From positions 62,001 through 126,000 of the forward strand of contig QPMI01000098.1 in the NCBI GenBank assembly GCA_004431415.1: a stretch of DNA of 64,000 bases. The letters run 5' to 3'. This stretch comes from Cyanophora paradoxa. Its lineage: Eukaryota > Glaucocystophyceae > Cyanophorales > Cyanophoraceae. This document shows, piece after piece, positions 47,153-59,048 of this stretch; within the stretch, counting starts at the first letter, position 1, and each line of letters begins with the position of its first letter. The notes under the pieces are model-generated. The model had not been told where the DNA came from. It ran no database searches and was given only the letters and a program-made list of their open reading frames with translations. The position numbers and the translations under genes were made by a program.

Positions 47153-49160
47153 ATGGCGTTTGTGGCGTCGTTGACTGTCGCCGCGCGCGGCCAGGCATCA
47201 AGTGCGCGCGCGAACCGGCCAGACCCGCGCCTCTGAGCCGTTGCGCGCCTCGGCAGAGCGAAGCGGGTTCCTGGGGGCGCCGGTGCGCGGCTCGGCTGGC
47301 CGCCAGCCTCGCTCGGCGGTGCACGCCGGCGCTGCGGTGTGCGAGGCTCGCCCGTCGTCGGGCGCGCGCCCCGCGGGCCCCCGGAAGCCGAAAGTGCTCG
47401 CCATCGACATGGTGAGAGTCTCGCCGCGCGCGTCGAGGGCCGGGGCCGCGCGGCTGAGCGCGGCGGGCGGGGCGGCGGGGCGCGCGCCGCAGGACGGCAC
47501 CCTCTTCAACAGCAAGCACGAGGTCTCGGAGCGCAACCGCGAGGCGCTGGAGCGCGCAATGGAGAGCGGCGTGAAGGCGCGGCGCCCCGCCGGCCCTCGC
47601 GCCGCGCCGGCTCACGCCCCGCAGGTCGTCTTCGCGACGGGGAAGACGCGCGCCTCGACGCGGCCGCTGACGAGGCGCATGGGCCTCAGCTCCCTCCCCG
47701 GCGTCTTTCTTCAGGCCCGCTGGCGCCCCGCCCCGCCCCGCCCCGCCCCGCGCCGCTCCGCCCCGACCCGCGCCCGGCTGACCGCGGACGCCCCGCGCGC
47801 GCAGGGCCTCGTGGTCTACGGCCCCGACGAGGAGCTCCAGTGCGCGAACGAAGCTTTGGAAGCTTTAGAAAGCTTAGAGGGGCCCGAGCGGCGGGGCGGG
47901 GGCGCAGCTACGAGCGGGTGCTGCCGGACGAGGTCTCGGAGCGCATCATCCACATGGTCGAGCACCGGCACACCCTCGTCGCCTACAGCAACGACCACAT
48001 CCTCACCCGGGTCCGCCGCCCTCCCTCCCAGGGGCGGAGCTCGCCGCGCCCCGCCCCGCCCGATTGCTCACGCCCACGGCTGGACGAACGCGCGCGCACG
48101 CAGAAGCCCAACGACTACAGCTGTGCGCCCGCCCGCCCTCCGGCTCGCCTGCTCGCTCGCCTGGCGCTGAGCGCCGGGGCGGGCGGCGGGGGCGCAGACA
48201 TCCTGGCGAAGTTCCGGGAGCCGGAGCCGATCAGCGTCTGCTCGATGGACATCCGCCCGGGGCGGCAGCGCTTCCAGCGCGCCCTCGCCCCCGCCCCGCC
48301 CCCGCACGGCGTCTCCCTCTACGACGCCGTCCCCCACCGTCCGCGCCCCCGCTCTTTGCCCCCCCCCCCCCCTTTTCTCTGGCTAACAGGGTACCCCCCA
48401 GTCCCCTTCCACAAGATGCTCGTGCTGGACGAGCCCGACGCGATCTCGAGGCGCGCGCGCCTGTACCCCCCGGCGATCACTCCCTTCGACCTCTGACACG
48501 AAAGCCAAGCAGGTTGCGGGTGGAGATGGAGGAGGCGATGGAGGGCCACGCCACGTGCGTCCAGGCCATGGACAACATGCTCGAGGTCCGCGCCCGGCCC
48601 CGCCCTGTCGGACCGGAGGCTCAACACCCCCCCCCCCCCCCCCCAACCCAGATCCTGCCGTTGGGGGCGTCGAAGGGCGACGGGGTGGAGCGCCTCATCG
48701 ACCTCCTCGGCCACTCCTGGGACGAGGTGGCGCACCCTGCCCCTGAGCTGCCCCCGCCTCCTCGCCTCACCGCCCCGCTCCGCCCTCCAGGTCATGGCCC
48801 TGGGGTATGGCTCTTTTTCACGGTCAGGGGCCGCACCGCCGACGCCGCTGACCGGGGTACAGCGACGCGGAGAACGACCTGGAGATGCTGGAGCGCGCGG
48901 GGCTCGGCGTCGCCATGGTGCCGTACCCCCCGATCCTGTTGCCCCCCCCCCCCCCCCCCCAACTTTCGGCGCAGGGGAACGCCAAGGACTCGATCAAGGC
49001 GCGGGCGAACGCGGTCACGGGCACGAACGACGAGGACGGAGTCGCGCAGGTACCCCCGCCCGCCCCCTCCTCCGCTTCCCGGAGTCCAGAGCCGAGCTGA
49101 GAGCGCGCGCCCGGCGGCCGGCAGGCGATCGAGGAGTACATCCTCTCGTTCAGGGACTAG
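47153..49160 (+). CDS. Cof-type HAD-superfamily phosphatase with probable organelle presequence
   Basis: Exons 47153-47201, 47257-47411 and 47493-47576 give MAFVASLTVAARGQASKRSG, then an Ala/Arg/Ser-rich stretch and KPKVLAIDMDGTLFNSKHEV. HAD motif I is DMDGT, with the nucleophile and acid/base Asp. Motif II is VVFATGKT. The cap reads GLVVYGPDEE and YERVLPDEVSERIIHMVEHR. The motif III Lys lies in LPLGASKGDGVERLID, and motif IV is LGDAENDLEMLERAGLGVAM. The gene ends AIEEYILSFRD. These are the Cof/YbjI-type features of enzymes that remove phosphate from sugar phosphates, FMN, pyridoxal phosphate or similar; the substrate cannot be read from sequence. The basic, hydroxylated N-terminus of about 60 residues, absent from bacterial relatives, suggests plastid or mitochondrial import. 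Intron 47577-47624 appears to be GC-AG. Confidence 0.86.
47577..47624 (+). other. Probable GC-AG intron
   Basis: This 48-nt intron begins GCGCGG and ends CCGCAG. Splicing joins ESGVK to VVFATGK, the canonical Cof-family sequence. A GT donor six bases earlier also keeps frame but would delete Val-Lys. Confidence 0.6.
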
Positions 49161-49557
49161 TACTGAGTCTCCAGCCTCGGAGCCGCCTCCGGCACCGCAG
49201 GCCGTACAAACGTAGCCTAGTAGGGTGTGATCATAAGCCTTCAAGGCTTAACGCGAACCCGCGATAAGCACAGTGCCCACTTCAAAAAACTGAATCAAGA
49301 TTATCTTGGCCAATATTGCCACTGGGCCGAGGATATTAAGATGAAATCAGGGGATCCGGATCCAGGATATTGCCAATTGCAAGTTGATCTCAGGCTCAGC
49401 GGCTGTGCTCAGCGGCTCTAAGCCTTGATCATGAAGCCTTGGCCCAGTAGGGCTAGCCCGATGATACCGCATGGGCGGGCGCGCGGGGAGGGGTACCGCG
49501 CAAGTGGCGCAGGTCGGCCTCCGTCTCGTTGATGAGGAACTCGCGCCCGTCGTCCTG

Positions 49558-49655
49558 CGGCCCGTCAGGGGTACGCAGAGACGGTTGTGGAGGGGGTACG
49601 GTGAGACGCAGAGGGGGTACGGTGAGACGCGGCCCGTCAGGGGTACGCAGAGACG
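49558..49655. repeat. Nested direct repeats
   Basis: A 26-bp block (49558-49583) recurs exactly at 49630-49655. Between them a 19-bp block is repeated with a 21-base period (49591 and 49612). Confidence 0.9.
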
Positions 49656-50045
49656 CAGAACTAGCTATAGTGCCCTGCCAGCGGCTGCTGCATTATACGG
49701 CAGCTGAGACTCTGAAATTTAGATTCCGAAGTTCAATTGCACTGATCATGATTCCGGATCCGAATGATTTCCATGGTCATGATGTCTCATCGAGTCATGA
49801 CGCCCTGCGGGGCCTAGCAATAGGCTGATCATCGGATCATGGGCATGTCACAGTGTGCATGTTGCGGAGACAATATCCAGTTAAGAATTGCAGAAGATCT
49901 CAGCAGTAAGCTCCCTAAATGCGACTTACTATGGAACTACGTAGAATGCAAAGTACTATATCACTAGCCACTGGGCGTCAACCGTTGAGCAGCGACCAGC
50001 AGCGGCGCGCGGTCAGCACCGCGGGAGAGAACAAAGCAAGAAGCA

Positions 50046-50075
50046 CTGTGCGCGGTGCACGTGCACCGCGCACAG
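50046..50075. repeat. 30-bp perfect palindrome
   Basis: The sequence is symmetric about the dyad gcac/gtgc at 50060/50061 over 15 bases per side. It lies 126 bases beyond the stop of the minus-strand gene, so it could form a stable hairpin in that 3' UTR, or be a protein-binding site. Confidence 0.9.
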
Positions 50076-50200
50076 GGGACGCGCAAAGTTATGCGGATCG
50101 ATCCGTCGGCGGAAGCGAAAGGCAGAAGGGGGACCAGATGAATGGGAGGAGGAGGAGGAGGAGGAGGAAGGAGGAATGTCTAGAGACGGGCAGCAGGCTG

Positions 50201-51392
50201 CTAGGGGGCCGGCTCCTGCTTGACGACGGGGGCGCCCGGGGCGAGGGCGCGGCGGGCGGCCTCTAGGGCCTCCCCGACGGCCCTGACCCGCGGGTGGTCC
50301 CCGGGGTACAGCGCACCGAACCGCCCGTACTCCTGCGTGCCGGCCGGCGGTCTCGGTGAGCGAGCGGGGCGGAGGGGGGGAAGGGGGCGGGCGGGGGTAC
50401 CGCGGCGGCCTCGGAGAGGGCGTCGAGGGCGCGGGGGGCCTCCCCCGCGAGGGCCCAGGAGCGCCCCAGGGCGAAGAGCAGGTGCGCCAGCAGCGGCGTC
50501 CGCCCGCTGCGAGGGCGATCGCGCTCAGCGGCTCGGCGAGCGTGTCCCGCTCGGCGAATCAGTGAGTCGCGCGTTCAGCCGCGTTAAGAGGCGAGTTTTC
50601 GAAGAGGCTGGAGGGGCTCCGGTCTTTGATTTGGAAGCTTCTTTCGATGGTTCTCTTCTGGGAAGGAGGAAGGGCGGGGGCGGGGCGGGCACCTCCAGTC
50701 GACGAGGCGGTGGATGGCGACGGCGACGCGGAGGCCGGAGGCGAGCTCGCGGGGGTCCGTGCGGGCGAAGTTGGCGCGCATCGCCGTGAAGGGGTCCCCG
50801 CACGTCGAGGCGGCCACCTCGGCGTGCTCGGCCATCAGCACGACCGCGCGGCGGTACCTGCGCCGCCGCCCCCAACCAACCGACCTGAGCCGAGGCGGCC
50901 TGGCCTGGCGCTGAGCCAAGCGGGGCGAAGCAAAGCGGGGGCACGTCTGGACGGTGTCGAGGAGGCGCCCGAGGTGGAGGTGCCCCAGCGCCCCGAACCA
51001 GAGCGTTATGAACCGCAGCCCCGGCGCGTCCGGCAGCTCCTGCCCCGAGTCGGGCGGGGCGGGGCGGCGCGGGGCGGGGCGGGGCGGGCGCGGGCGCGGG
51101 TGCGGACGGGGGGAAGGGAGTCGGCGGCGTCGGTGTACTGCTCGATGAGGCGGAGGACGGCAGCGCGCTCGGCCTTCGACTTGAGCATCCCGTGCCCTGC
51201 CCCGCCCTCAGGCCCCGCCCCGCCCCCGGCCCCGCCCCGCCCCGCCCCGCCTACCGAGGACCTCGAGGCACTCGCGGCGTATGACGAGGTCCTCGGGGGC
51301 GGCCTCGGTGCCCTCCTCCGCGTCGAACCAGTAGAGGTGCTCCGCCACCTTCGAGCGAAGGGCGGCGGCTCAGCCGCGCACAGCGGAGCGCG

Positions 51393-51447
<55 letters not shown>

Positions 51448-53935
51448 CGGGGCGGGGCGGGCCTTCTGGGCCTCGTGGAGGAAGGAGCGGCGGACGAGGG
51501 TGCCGGCGAGGCAGTACATCGCCCGCGCCTCCGTGCGGGACGGGTGCAGCCCGTACTTGCGCACCGCCGACCAGCTGCCCCGCGGTCAGCTCAGCTCGGC
51601 CCCGCGCGCTCGCTTCGAGCGGGGAACTCGAAGAGGGGGCGCACCAGGCGTAGAAGGCGGCGCAGGCCTCGTCGTCCTGCAGCGCCTGCGCGCAGCGGAA
51701 GCCGTACTGCAGCAGGGCCTCGGCGTAGGCGGCGGGGGCCTCCGCCTGCCGCCCCTCGAGCGACCGCACCGCTAGCCGCGCCAGCTGCGAGGGGCGAGAG
51801 GGTCAGGGCTGGGCGGGCGCGGGCGGGGGCGGGGGCGGGGCGCGGGCGGGGGCGCGGGCGGACGGAGACGAGGGCGGGGGGCTGGAAGAGGACGAGGTCG
51901 TCGACGAGGGCGCGCAGGGCGGGGGCCAGCGCGTCCGCCAGCCGCCAGCTCCGCTCGCACGCCTCCACGAGGAACGCCCTGCGGCGGCGGCGGGGGCGCA
52001 GGAGTCGGCGTCGGAGGCGGAGGGGGAGCGGCGGTGCTGGCGGCGGGGGCGGGGGCGCGCGTGGGGAGCTTGGCGCGGACGGTGATGGTGCTGGCGGCGG
52101 CGCGGAGGAGCTCGATGGCGACGCGCTGCTCGGCGGCCACGCTGCCCGTCGCCTCCCGCAGCAGCAGCTGCGCCCGCCGGAACTCGGAGACGCCTGCGTA
52201 GCTGTTCACGAAGCGGGAGCAGAGCATGAGGCCGTTCGCGAGGAGCGCCTCCAGCGCCTCCGCGGCCCGCGGGGCGCGCGCCGCCAGCGCCCGCACGGCC
52301 TCCGCCACCGCGTCCTCGAAGCGCGCGCGCTCCTCCGGCGACTCGAAGACGGGCGGGGGGCGGCCGCCCGCGCCTCCAGCACGAACGCCTCCTCCGGCGA
52401 CGGCGGGTCCGACCCCGCGGCGCCCGCGCCGACCCCGCGCGCCGGCGCCGGCCCCGGGGCAGGGGCGGGGGCGGAGGACGAGGGGCGGGGCCGGCCGGCG
52501 AGGGTGCGGTCGACGCTGCGCAGGAGATCCTCCGCCTCTGCGCTGCCGACGCGCGAGGTCCGCGCCCGCTGCGCCGGCCGCCGCTCCGCCGGGGCCCCTC
52601 CGCCTCCCCGCGCGCCCCGCGAGCGCGAAGAGGCCTTCGCTTTGTGGAAGAGGCTCTCGAGGGAGTGGATCAGCGACCGGTCCATGTAGCCGTACCCGCC
52701 GCCTCCGGCCCGCCCTGCCCGCCCGCCCGGCCCGCCCCGCGTCAGCGAACGAGCGCGGGCGCACGCGGCGGCGCTGGAAGCGCACCGGAGGGGCCTGCGG
52801 GGGGCGGCCCCCGGTCCGCCCTGCGCGCTGCGGGCGGCTCGGGCGTCAACGAGAGACGGGGAGAAGGGGGGGGCGCGGCTGCTGCGCACGCGCGGCGCTC
52901 GAGCTCGGCCGACTCGGAGGCGATGGCTAGGGCCGCGAAGGGGTCCGCCACCTCCCCCACCGGGTCCCAGCCCGGCGGCGGGCCCGGCCCCTCCGCCCAC
53001 GACCTTGGTCGCGCCGCCCGCTTCCGCGCCGCCGACGCCGAGGCCGCCGGCGCCGGCGGGCGCAGCTGCCCGGGCCCCGCTCTTCGCCCGCCCGGCCGCC
53101 GAGGAGGCCTGCGGGGCGGCGGGGCGGCTGCGCCCCGGGTGCAATGGGGCGCTGGAAGAGGAGGCGGCGGGGGCGAGGAGGCGAGGAGCGCGGCGAAGAC
53201 GTAGGGAGGGAGGGGGTCGGGCAGGGCTCCGCGCCCGGCTCGGCGGCCGCGGGAGCGGGAGCCGGCTCGGGCGGGGCGAGGGCGGGGGCGGGGCGGCCGG
53301 CGCCGGGGCGATGGGGCGGACGGGCAGGAGGGGGCTGTTCGCGCGGGGGCCGCCGAGGGCGTCGGGCGGGGTCGGGAGGCCGAGGAGGAGGGCGGAGGAG
53401 CCGGAGGAGGCGGAGGAGAAGGGGAAGAGCATCGTGGAGGAGGTCCGCGTGCTGCACAGGATCCGCGTCCGAGAGACCGGCTCCCCTGCCGCCCGCACGG
53501 CCCGTCGCATCCTGGGGGGCCGGCGGGGCGGCGCGCGCGCGCGCACCGGTGTCGCAGAAGACGGCTCGGACCTCGTACCGCACGCCGGCGAAGGACTGCG
53601 CGGGCGCGCGCGTGAGCGGCGGGTGAGCGGGAGCGGGGCCGGGGGCGGGGCGGGGCGGGGGCGGGCCTGCGTGCTGGAGGCGAAGCCGAAGCTGCAGTCG
53701 GCGAGGCCGCGGGCGTCCAGGCGCAGCAGGAAGCCCTCCGAGGGCCTCCCCTTCAGGTCCTGCGCCGCCCAGCTCAGGCGGGCCGGGCCGGGGCGGGGCG
53801 GGGCGGGGCGGGGCACCTCGCCCGGGACGTTCAAATCCAGCGGCGGGAAACAGAGGAGCCTCATCTCGGGCGGGGGCGAGGGCAGCGCCCCGTCTGCGGG
53901 GCCCTCGATCGCGCCGGGCCGGCGAGAAGGCGGGC

Positions 53936-53966
<31 letters not shown>

Positions 53967-54510
53967 ACCGAGGGAGACGATGCCGGCGGTCAGGTGGATC
54001 ATCTGCTCGGCCCGCCCGCCCGCCACGCAGAGGCTGCACAGCGATCGTCGTGGACCGTGGGCGGGGCGGGCGGGCGGCGCGGCACCGGTACTTGCGGTTG
54101 ACCATGAGGACGAAGTGCAGGGCGCCGGGGGGCGAAGCCGGGTCCGGGGCCAGCAGCTCCAGCATGTCCTGCTCGCGGGCAGAGCGGCTCGGCCGGCGCC
54201 GCACGGCGCCACGGGCGGCCGGGCCGCGGGGCGCACCGACTTGACGTCCCTGACTCGGATGAGGAAGCCCGAGGCGTCCCGCGTCTCCAGCAGCGGGCTG
54301 CACGGGCGTCGGCGGCCACGCCGCATCGGAAAGCGACGTAGAAAGCGCGCACTCGACCTCGCCCCTCTTGATGCGCGACCGGTGCATCTTGCGGTACAGA
54401 GCGATGGGGCGCGCTTCGGACGACGGGCCGGGGAGCGTCGGCACGCCCGCGTCGCGAGCTTCTGTCGTCTGCGGGTCGAACGAGCACATGCGGTCAGGCC
54501 ACGCAGCCAC
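50201..54510 (-). CDS. Unrecognised multi-exon helical protein
   Basis: The start is at 54510 (MAAWPDRMCSFDPQTTEARD). A 40-nt intron joins VECALSTPLLETRDASG in frame, leading to FLIRVRDVKS, DMLELLAPDPASPPGALHFV and LMVNRKY. These N-terminal 200 residues look like a beta-rich domain that I cannot name. The middle has Pro/Ala-rich linkers. From about 52480 onward there is a series of helical segments on separate exons: RFEDAVAEAVRALAARAP, LCSRFVNSYAGVSEFRRAQL, YGFRCAQALQDDEACAAFY, TEARAMYCLAGTLVRRSFL, AEHLYWFDAEEGTEAAPEDL, YRRAVVLMAEHAEVAAS and EYGRFGALYPGDHPRVRAVG. The gene ends VVKQEPAP. The helix spacing is TPR-like but no repeat consensus is convincing. Many introns carry poly-C, one of them 54 long. 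The function is unknown. Confidence 0.6.
51394..51447. repeat. Poly-G run of 54 (poly-C in the intron transcript)
   Basis: This uninterrupted G run lies on the + strand inside an intron of the minus-strand gene, just upstream (transcript sense) of the exon with AEHLYWFDAEEG. It is the longest homopolymer in the window. Its length is likely to be approximate. Confidence 0.9.
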
Positions 54511-55610
54511 GATACAGAATCTGCGGCTCGCGGGCGACGGCCGCGGCGCAGAGCTCGAGATGCGCTCACCTCCATCTATGCGGCGTCTCTGGGTGAGTTG
54601 TTAGGCTTAGAGACTGGATCTGCCGCTGGAGGTCGGCCCGAGGGCCCCGCTGTGACCAGAAGCGACGGTGGACGTCAAAGCGGCGACGCCCGCGGGATCC
54701 CCATTGGTGACGGCCGCAGCCGTCAACCTTCGATTTGGAATCGAACGCCCGTATGCAGCAAAGCAGACGCCGGGAGAAGCGGTGTCTTCTGCTGAGCTCC
54801 GGTGCAGAAAGTTGCGGCTGCTCAGTTGCGGTTGTCCGCAGGAAAGTTGCAGTTGAAGAACTACAATAAAGCGATGCTGTTGCAAATCGTATGCACGCGG
54901 CACCCTTGAGCGTCAAGAAGCGTGCACGAGCGATCGATTGCGCAGTGCACGTGATGCAGTCAGAAAGTGCAGAAAGTGAGCTGAGACAAGACTATGTTGC
55001 TGCAATTCGCATGCACGGCGTTGCACGCCGTCGCTGGCGCTGAGCGTCAAAAGTGTCCGCTGCACGAGGGTTCGGTTGCGTCACAACTCGCGTGGTGACA
55101 GCGTCTATAGCTATTATATATACATCATCAGATGCCATATGCATGGTCCGTCACTAAGACCGGCCAGCTGGCATGGGGTCCCGGACTCCCGGCTGCGGCA
55201 TGGGGAAAGTGTCCCGGGCATCTTCGATCTAAGTCGCCTGTACCCCGCGAGTGCTGCAATGGCTGTGTGCAATTCGAACGGATTGCAATGATTATGTTGC
55301 AATCGCAAATCAACTGCGCATGCAATGTTTAGATGTGAATATCAGTATACGTATGTGCACACGTTATGTAATAGCAAAGGGAGTCGTGAATATCAGTATA
55401 CGTATGTGCACACGTTATGTAATAGCAAAGGGAGTCGACGTCGTGAAATGGATACGAAATGCATATGTGAGATCAAATGCTTTACATCTCACAAGCTTAA
55501 GCTAGCTATTGCTAGCGCTAGTGAGGGACACATGTACATGGATTCATGATCAATGCAAGTATCATTAATATTCGATCGATAAAGCTCGTTTCTTAAGAGT
55601 TGCTCTGAAA
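54511..55610. other. Intergenic region between minus-strand genes
   Basis: The composition shifts to AT-rich from about 54840. The spacer contains loosely repeated strings (gttgcaattcgcatgcac-like at 54885 and 55000; gttgcaat at several places) and a tandem 51-bp duplication. No gene is supported. Confidence 0.5.
55335..55436. repeat. Perfect 51-bp tandem duplication
   Basis: Bases 55335-55385 and 55386-55436 are identical. The unit begins gtgaatatcagtatacgtat and ends gggagtc. The perfect identity in AT-rich spacer DNA implies a recent event. Confidence 0.95.
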
Positions 55611-58419
55611 TTATGCGAGAGAAGTGAAAGAAGGCTCAGAGGGCGTGGCGGCGTGGCGGCGGCGGGCGGCGACGGCGGCGGCGACGGCGACGGCGGCGAG
55701 GGCCGCGACGCCGACGAAGCCGCCGACGGCGCCGGCGGCGAGGGAGGCGCCGCGGGCGGCGGGGGCGGGGGCGGCGCCCTCGCCGCCCTGCTCCAGGGCG
55801 AGGAGGGCGCGGCGGGCGGGGCAGGCGGTCGGGGCGTTGGCGGTGATGTCCATCGTGAAGGCGCCCGTGGCCGACTTCTTGCCCTCCACGGCGATCGTGT
55901 ACGGCGTGCCGGCCTCCAGGCTCAGCGTCAGACGCGACTGCTTCGAGCCGCCCCCGCAGCCGTTGTCTGCGCGCGCGCGGGCGTCAGGCCGGCGGCGAGG
56001 CTGAAGGCAAGGGGGCGGGGCGCACCATCGGAGGCGAAGAGGGCGGCGGGGCCCTGGCCGGAGATCGGGCAGCCGGCGTAGACGTACAGCATCGTGTCCA
56101 GCGACACGGCGCGGTTGCACAGGCTGATCGTGTACGAGCTGCGCCGCGTCAGCGCGCGCCGGGCGGGGCGGGGCGGCGGGGCGGGCGGGGCGGACCCGGC
56201 GGCGGGGACGGTGAGGGTGTAGTAGGCCTCGCCCGAGGCCTGGCTGTTGGGCAGCAGGTTGGGGGTGGACGCGGTGATGGAGCCGGCGACTTGCGCGCCG
56301 CAGGCCGCCACGGCCGTCGCTTGGGAGCAGGTCGCTGCGCCGGCGGTCAGGCCCGCGCCAGGGCGGCGGCGCGGCGCAGCAGCGGCGTGCGCACTGGTGA
56401 CGGGGAGCGGCAGGGGCGTGGGCGCGACGGGCGCATCGGTCGGGCCGGGGTAGGGGCGGCGGGGCGTCGGTCGGGCCGGGGTAGGGGCGGCGGGGGCGTC
56501 GGTGGGGCCGGGGTGGGCGCCGGGGTCACGACGGGGCGGCGGTCGGCGTGGGAGGGGCGTCACGGCGGGGAGGGGCGACGGCGTCGCCGCTGCGCGCGGG
56601 CGCCCGTCAGAGGCGCGGCCGCGGCGGGCCGGCGGGCGGGGGCTCACCGGCGGGGGCGGGGAAGAGGGCGGAGAGGAGGAGGTTGGGGGCGCCCATCGTG
56701 TCGGCGATCTTGTTGGGCACGGCGGCGGCGAGGAGGGCCTGGAGGACCTGTGCCGGCGAGGCCGCCGGGTTCCGCTGCAGGTACAGCGCCGCCACGCCCG
56801 AGACTGCGCGCCGGCGTGAGCGGCGGCCGGCGGGGCGGCGGCGGGCGGGGCGGCGGACCGTGGGGGCAGGCCATGGAGGTGCCGGACATGGTCGCAGTGG
56901 CGGTGGTCGACGTGTAGTACGCCGAGAGAACGCTCGAGCTGCGCGCATGCTGGGTCGGCCCTTGTGCCAAGCGCGGGCGGGGCCGAGGGCGCGGGGGCGC
57001 ACCCGGGGGCGAAGATGTCGACGCAGCTGCCCCAGTTGGAGTACGAGGCGCGGGCGTCCGTGCTGCCGGCGGGTCAGCGGGGCCGGGGCCGGGGCGGGGC
57101 GGGGCGGGGCGGGGCGGGGCGGACCGGGTGGAGGCGGCGACGGTGATGGCGGAGGGGGCCGATGCGGGCGACTTGGAGCAGGCGGTCGCGTTGTCGTTGC
57201 CCGCCGAGACCGACACCACGATCCCCGCGCTCACCGCGCTGCGCGGCCCCGCGTCGGCGGGGGCGGGGTGGGGGCGGGGGCGGGGCGGGGCGCACTTGGC
57301 GATGGCGGTGTTGAGGGAGGAGGAGACGCCGCCGCCGAGGGACATCGAGATGACGGCCGGCCCGACGCGGTTCGCCCGCACGTAGTCCACCCCCGCGATG
57401 ATCCCGGAGTACGAGCCGGTCCCGTCGCAGCCCAGCACGCGCACAGAGTAGACTGCCGCAGCGTCGGCGGCGGCGCGTCGCGGCAGGCGGCGGGCGGAGG
57501 CGGGGCGCACGCTTGGCCTTCTTGGCGACGCCGTACGTCTTGCCGCCGATCGTGCCGGCGACGTGCGTGCCGTGCCCGCGGCAGTCGCTCCCGTTCCCTG
57601 CGGCGGCGGCGGCGCGTTCGGCGCGGGGGCAGCGGCGCTGGGGCGGCGGGGCGGACCGCCGAAGGCGTCGAAGGCGAAGGCGGCGCGGCCCTCGAACTCG
57701 ACGTGCTCGTACAGGATCCCCGTGTCCAGCACGTACCTGCCCCCGCCCGCTCGCCCCCCGCGACGCCGCCCGGGCGCGGGGCGCGGGGCGCGGGTACGCA
57801 CACGCTGACGCCCTCGCCGGTGGCGGTGTAGGTGTAGGTGCCGGAGAGGGGGAGGGCGGCCTGGTCGATGCGGTCGAGGCCCCAGAGGCCCGAGGGGACG
57901 CTCTGCGTGGCGGCCGCCTGCGCCTCCGACGCCGTCTGGTCCTCCTCCACCTCCGCCACCTCCGCCGCGCCCCGCACCAGCTCCACCACCCGCTCCGACA
58001 TCCTGCCAAGGCCGTCAGCGGCGCGGCGCGAGCGCGGGTGCGGCGCGGGCGGGGGCGCACATGGCGGCGAAGCCGGGGAAGACCGAGCGGTACTGGAAGG
58101 CGACTTGGAAGACGGGCGCCTGCGCGGCCGGCAGGTTCGCGAGGCGCGCCGCCACGTCCGCCCGCAGCCGCTCCAGCAGCGCCGCCGTCGCGCGCCCAGG
58201 CTCGGGCCCTCCGGCCGCGCCCCCGGCTGCCCGACGGCCGCGCCCGCCGCCTCGTCCGTGAATCGCTGCGAGTCGCCCCTCAGCGCCCCGCGGCCGCAGC
58301 GCGCCGCCGCCGGCGGCGGTGCGCACCACGATGTAGGACTTGGGCGCCGCCGCCGCCGCGACGCTCAGGAGCGCCGCGAGGGCAAAGAGCGCCACCCATG
58401 CACTACGCGTGCTCGACAT
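55611..58419 (-). CDS. Subtilisin-like serine protease, secreted and membrane-anchored
   Basis: The start is at 58419. The first 25 residues form a signal peptide (WVALFALAALLSVAAAAA). An inhibitor-I9-like propeptide follows (FQYRSVFPGFAAM, RVVELVRGAAEVAEVEEDQ). The catalytic Asp is in YVLDTGILYEHVEFEG, the His in CRGHGTHVAGTIGGKTYGVA, and the Ser in MSGTSMACPH. The oxyanion and core strands read VISMSLGGGVSSSLNTAI and VSVSAGNDNATACSKSPA. This is the proteinase-K branch of family S8. After a Thr/Pro-rich linker (TDAPAAPTPARPT repeats) comes a prepeptidase-C-terminal-like beta domain (YYTLTVPAAG, TMLYVYAGCP, LSLEAGTPYTIAVEG). A hydrophobic helix near the C-terminus (GAVGGFVGVAALAAVAVAAA) followed by RRR anchors the protein with the protease outside. 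Introns are short and C-rich. Confidence 0.87.
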
Positions 58420-59048
58420 CGCCGGTGAGTTTCGATCAGCGCGCGGCCGTGCAGGTGGCGGGAGCGACGTGTGGGGTTGATCGGGTGAGCGCGCGCGTCC
58501 TCTGACTGCTGCTTTGGAAGCAGTGATCTAGATGCGCTGCTTTGGATGCTCGATGTGCCGAGGTGACGTGCGCTGTGAGCTGGTCTGGGACTCCGGGCGC
58601 GGTGCGCGGGATGCGCTGCGCCGAGCTGCTGAGCGCGGAGGCGCGCTGTGCTGTCCTTGTCAAGAGGAGAAAGGCTGCGAGGAGCCTTGCGCGTCGGTAC
58701 GAAGGCTGCTGAAGGCGGAGGCCAATGGCACGCGAGGCGCGTCGGAGCTGAAAGTGACTGGGGCTGCGAGGCCTGAAAGGATGAAGGCGCCGCCATCGTA
58801 TCGCGCTGGATGTGTTTGCTGGCAGATCCAGGTGGCCGCGGCCGCGATGGCGCTCGGAACGCCCGCTCGACTTCGACGTCTGGCAGCTCTGAGCGCGCTC
58901 CACGTTGTGCTCCCCCCCCCCCCCCCCCCCGCCCCACACACACAAGCCCGTACCCCGCGAGCCTTTCGGCGCAGCCGCTGCCACGTGCACTTCGCCTTGT
59001 CCTTTGAACTGACGCAGCGGAGGCAATGTTGTAGCTGTAAATTCGAAA
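58420..59048. promoter_or_regulatory. Divergent intergenic region
   Basis: This region separates the protease start from the RING-protein start. A poly-C run (58913-58930) and a (ca)n stretch follow. Short frames are unsupported. It should contain promoters for both genes. Confidence 0.45.

Larger units (their letters stand above)
49161..50200. other. Convergent spacer with short repeats
   Basis: This spacer lies between the HAD gene and a minus-strand gene. It holds a GC-rich island (49470-49660) of short direct repeats, an AT-rich part (49690-49930), a 30-bp palindrome and a (gag)n/(agg)n run at 50140-50170. Small frames are present but unsupported. Confidence 0.5.

Noticed and set aside
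55624-58505. Plus-strand Arg/Ala/Gly-rich frames opposite the protease
   Set aside because: The catalytic triad, signal peptide and propeptide all read on the minus strand; the others are GC-rich shadows.
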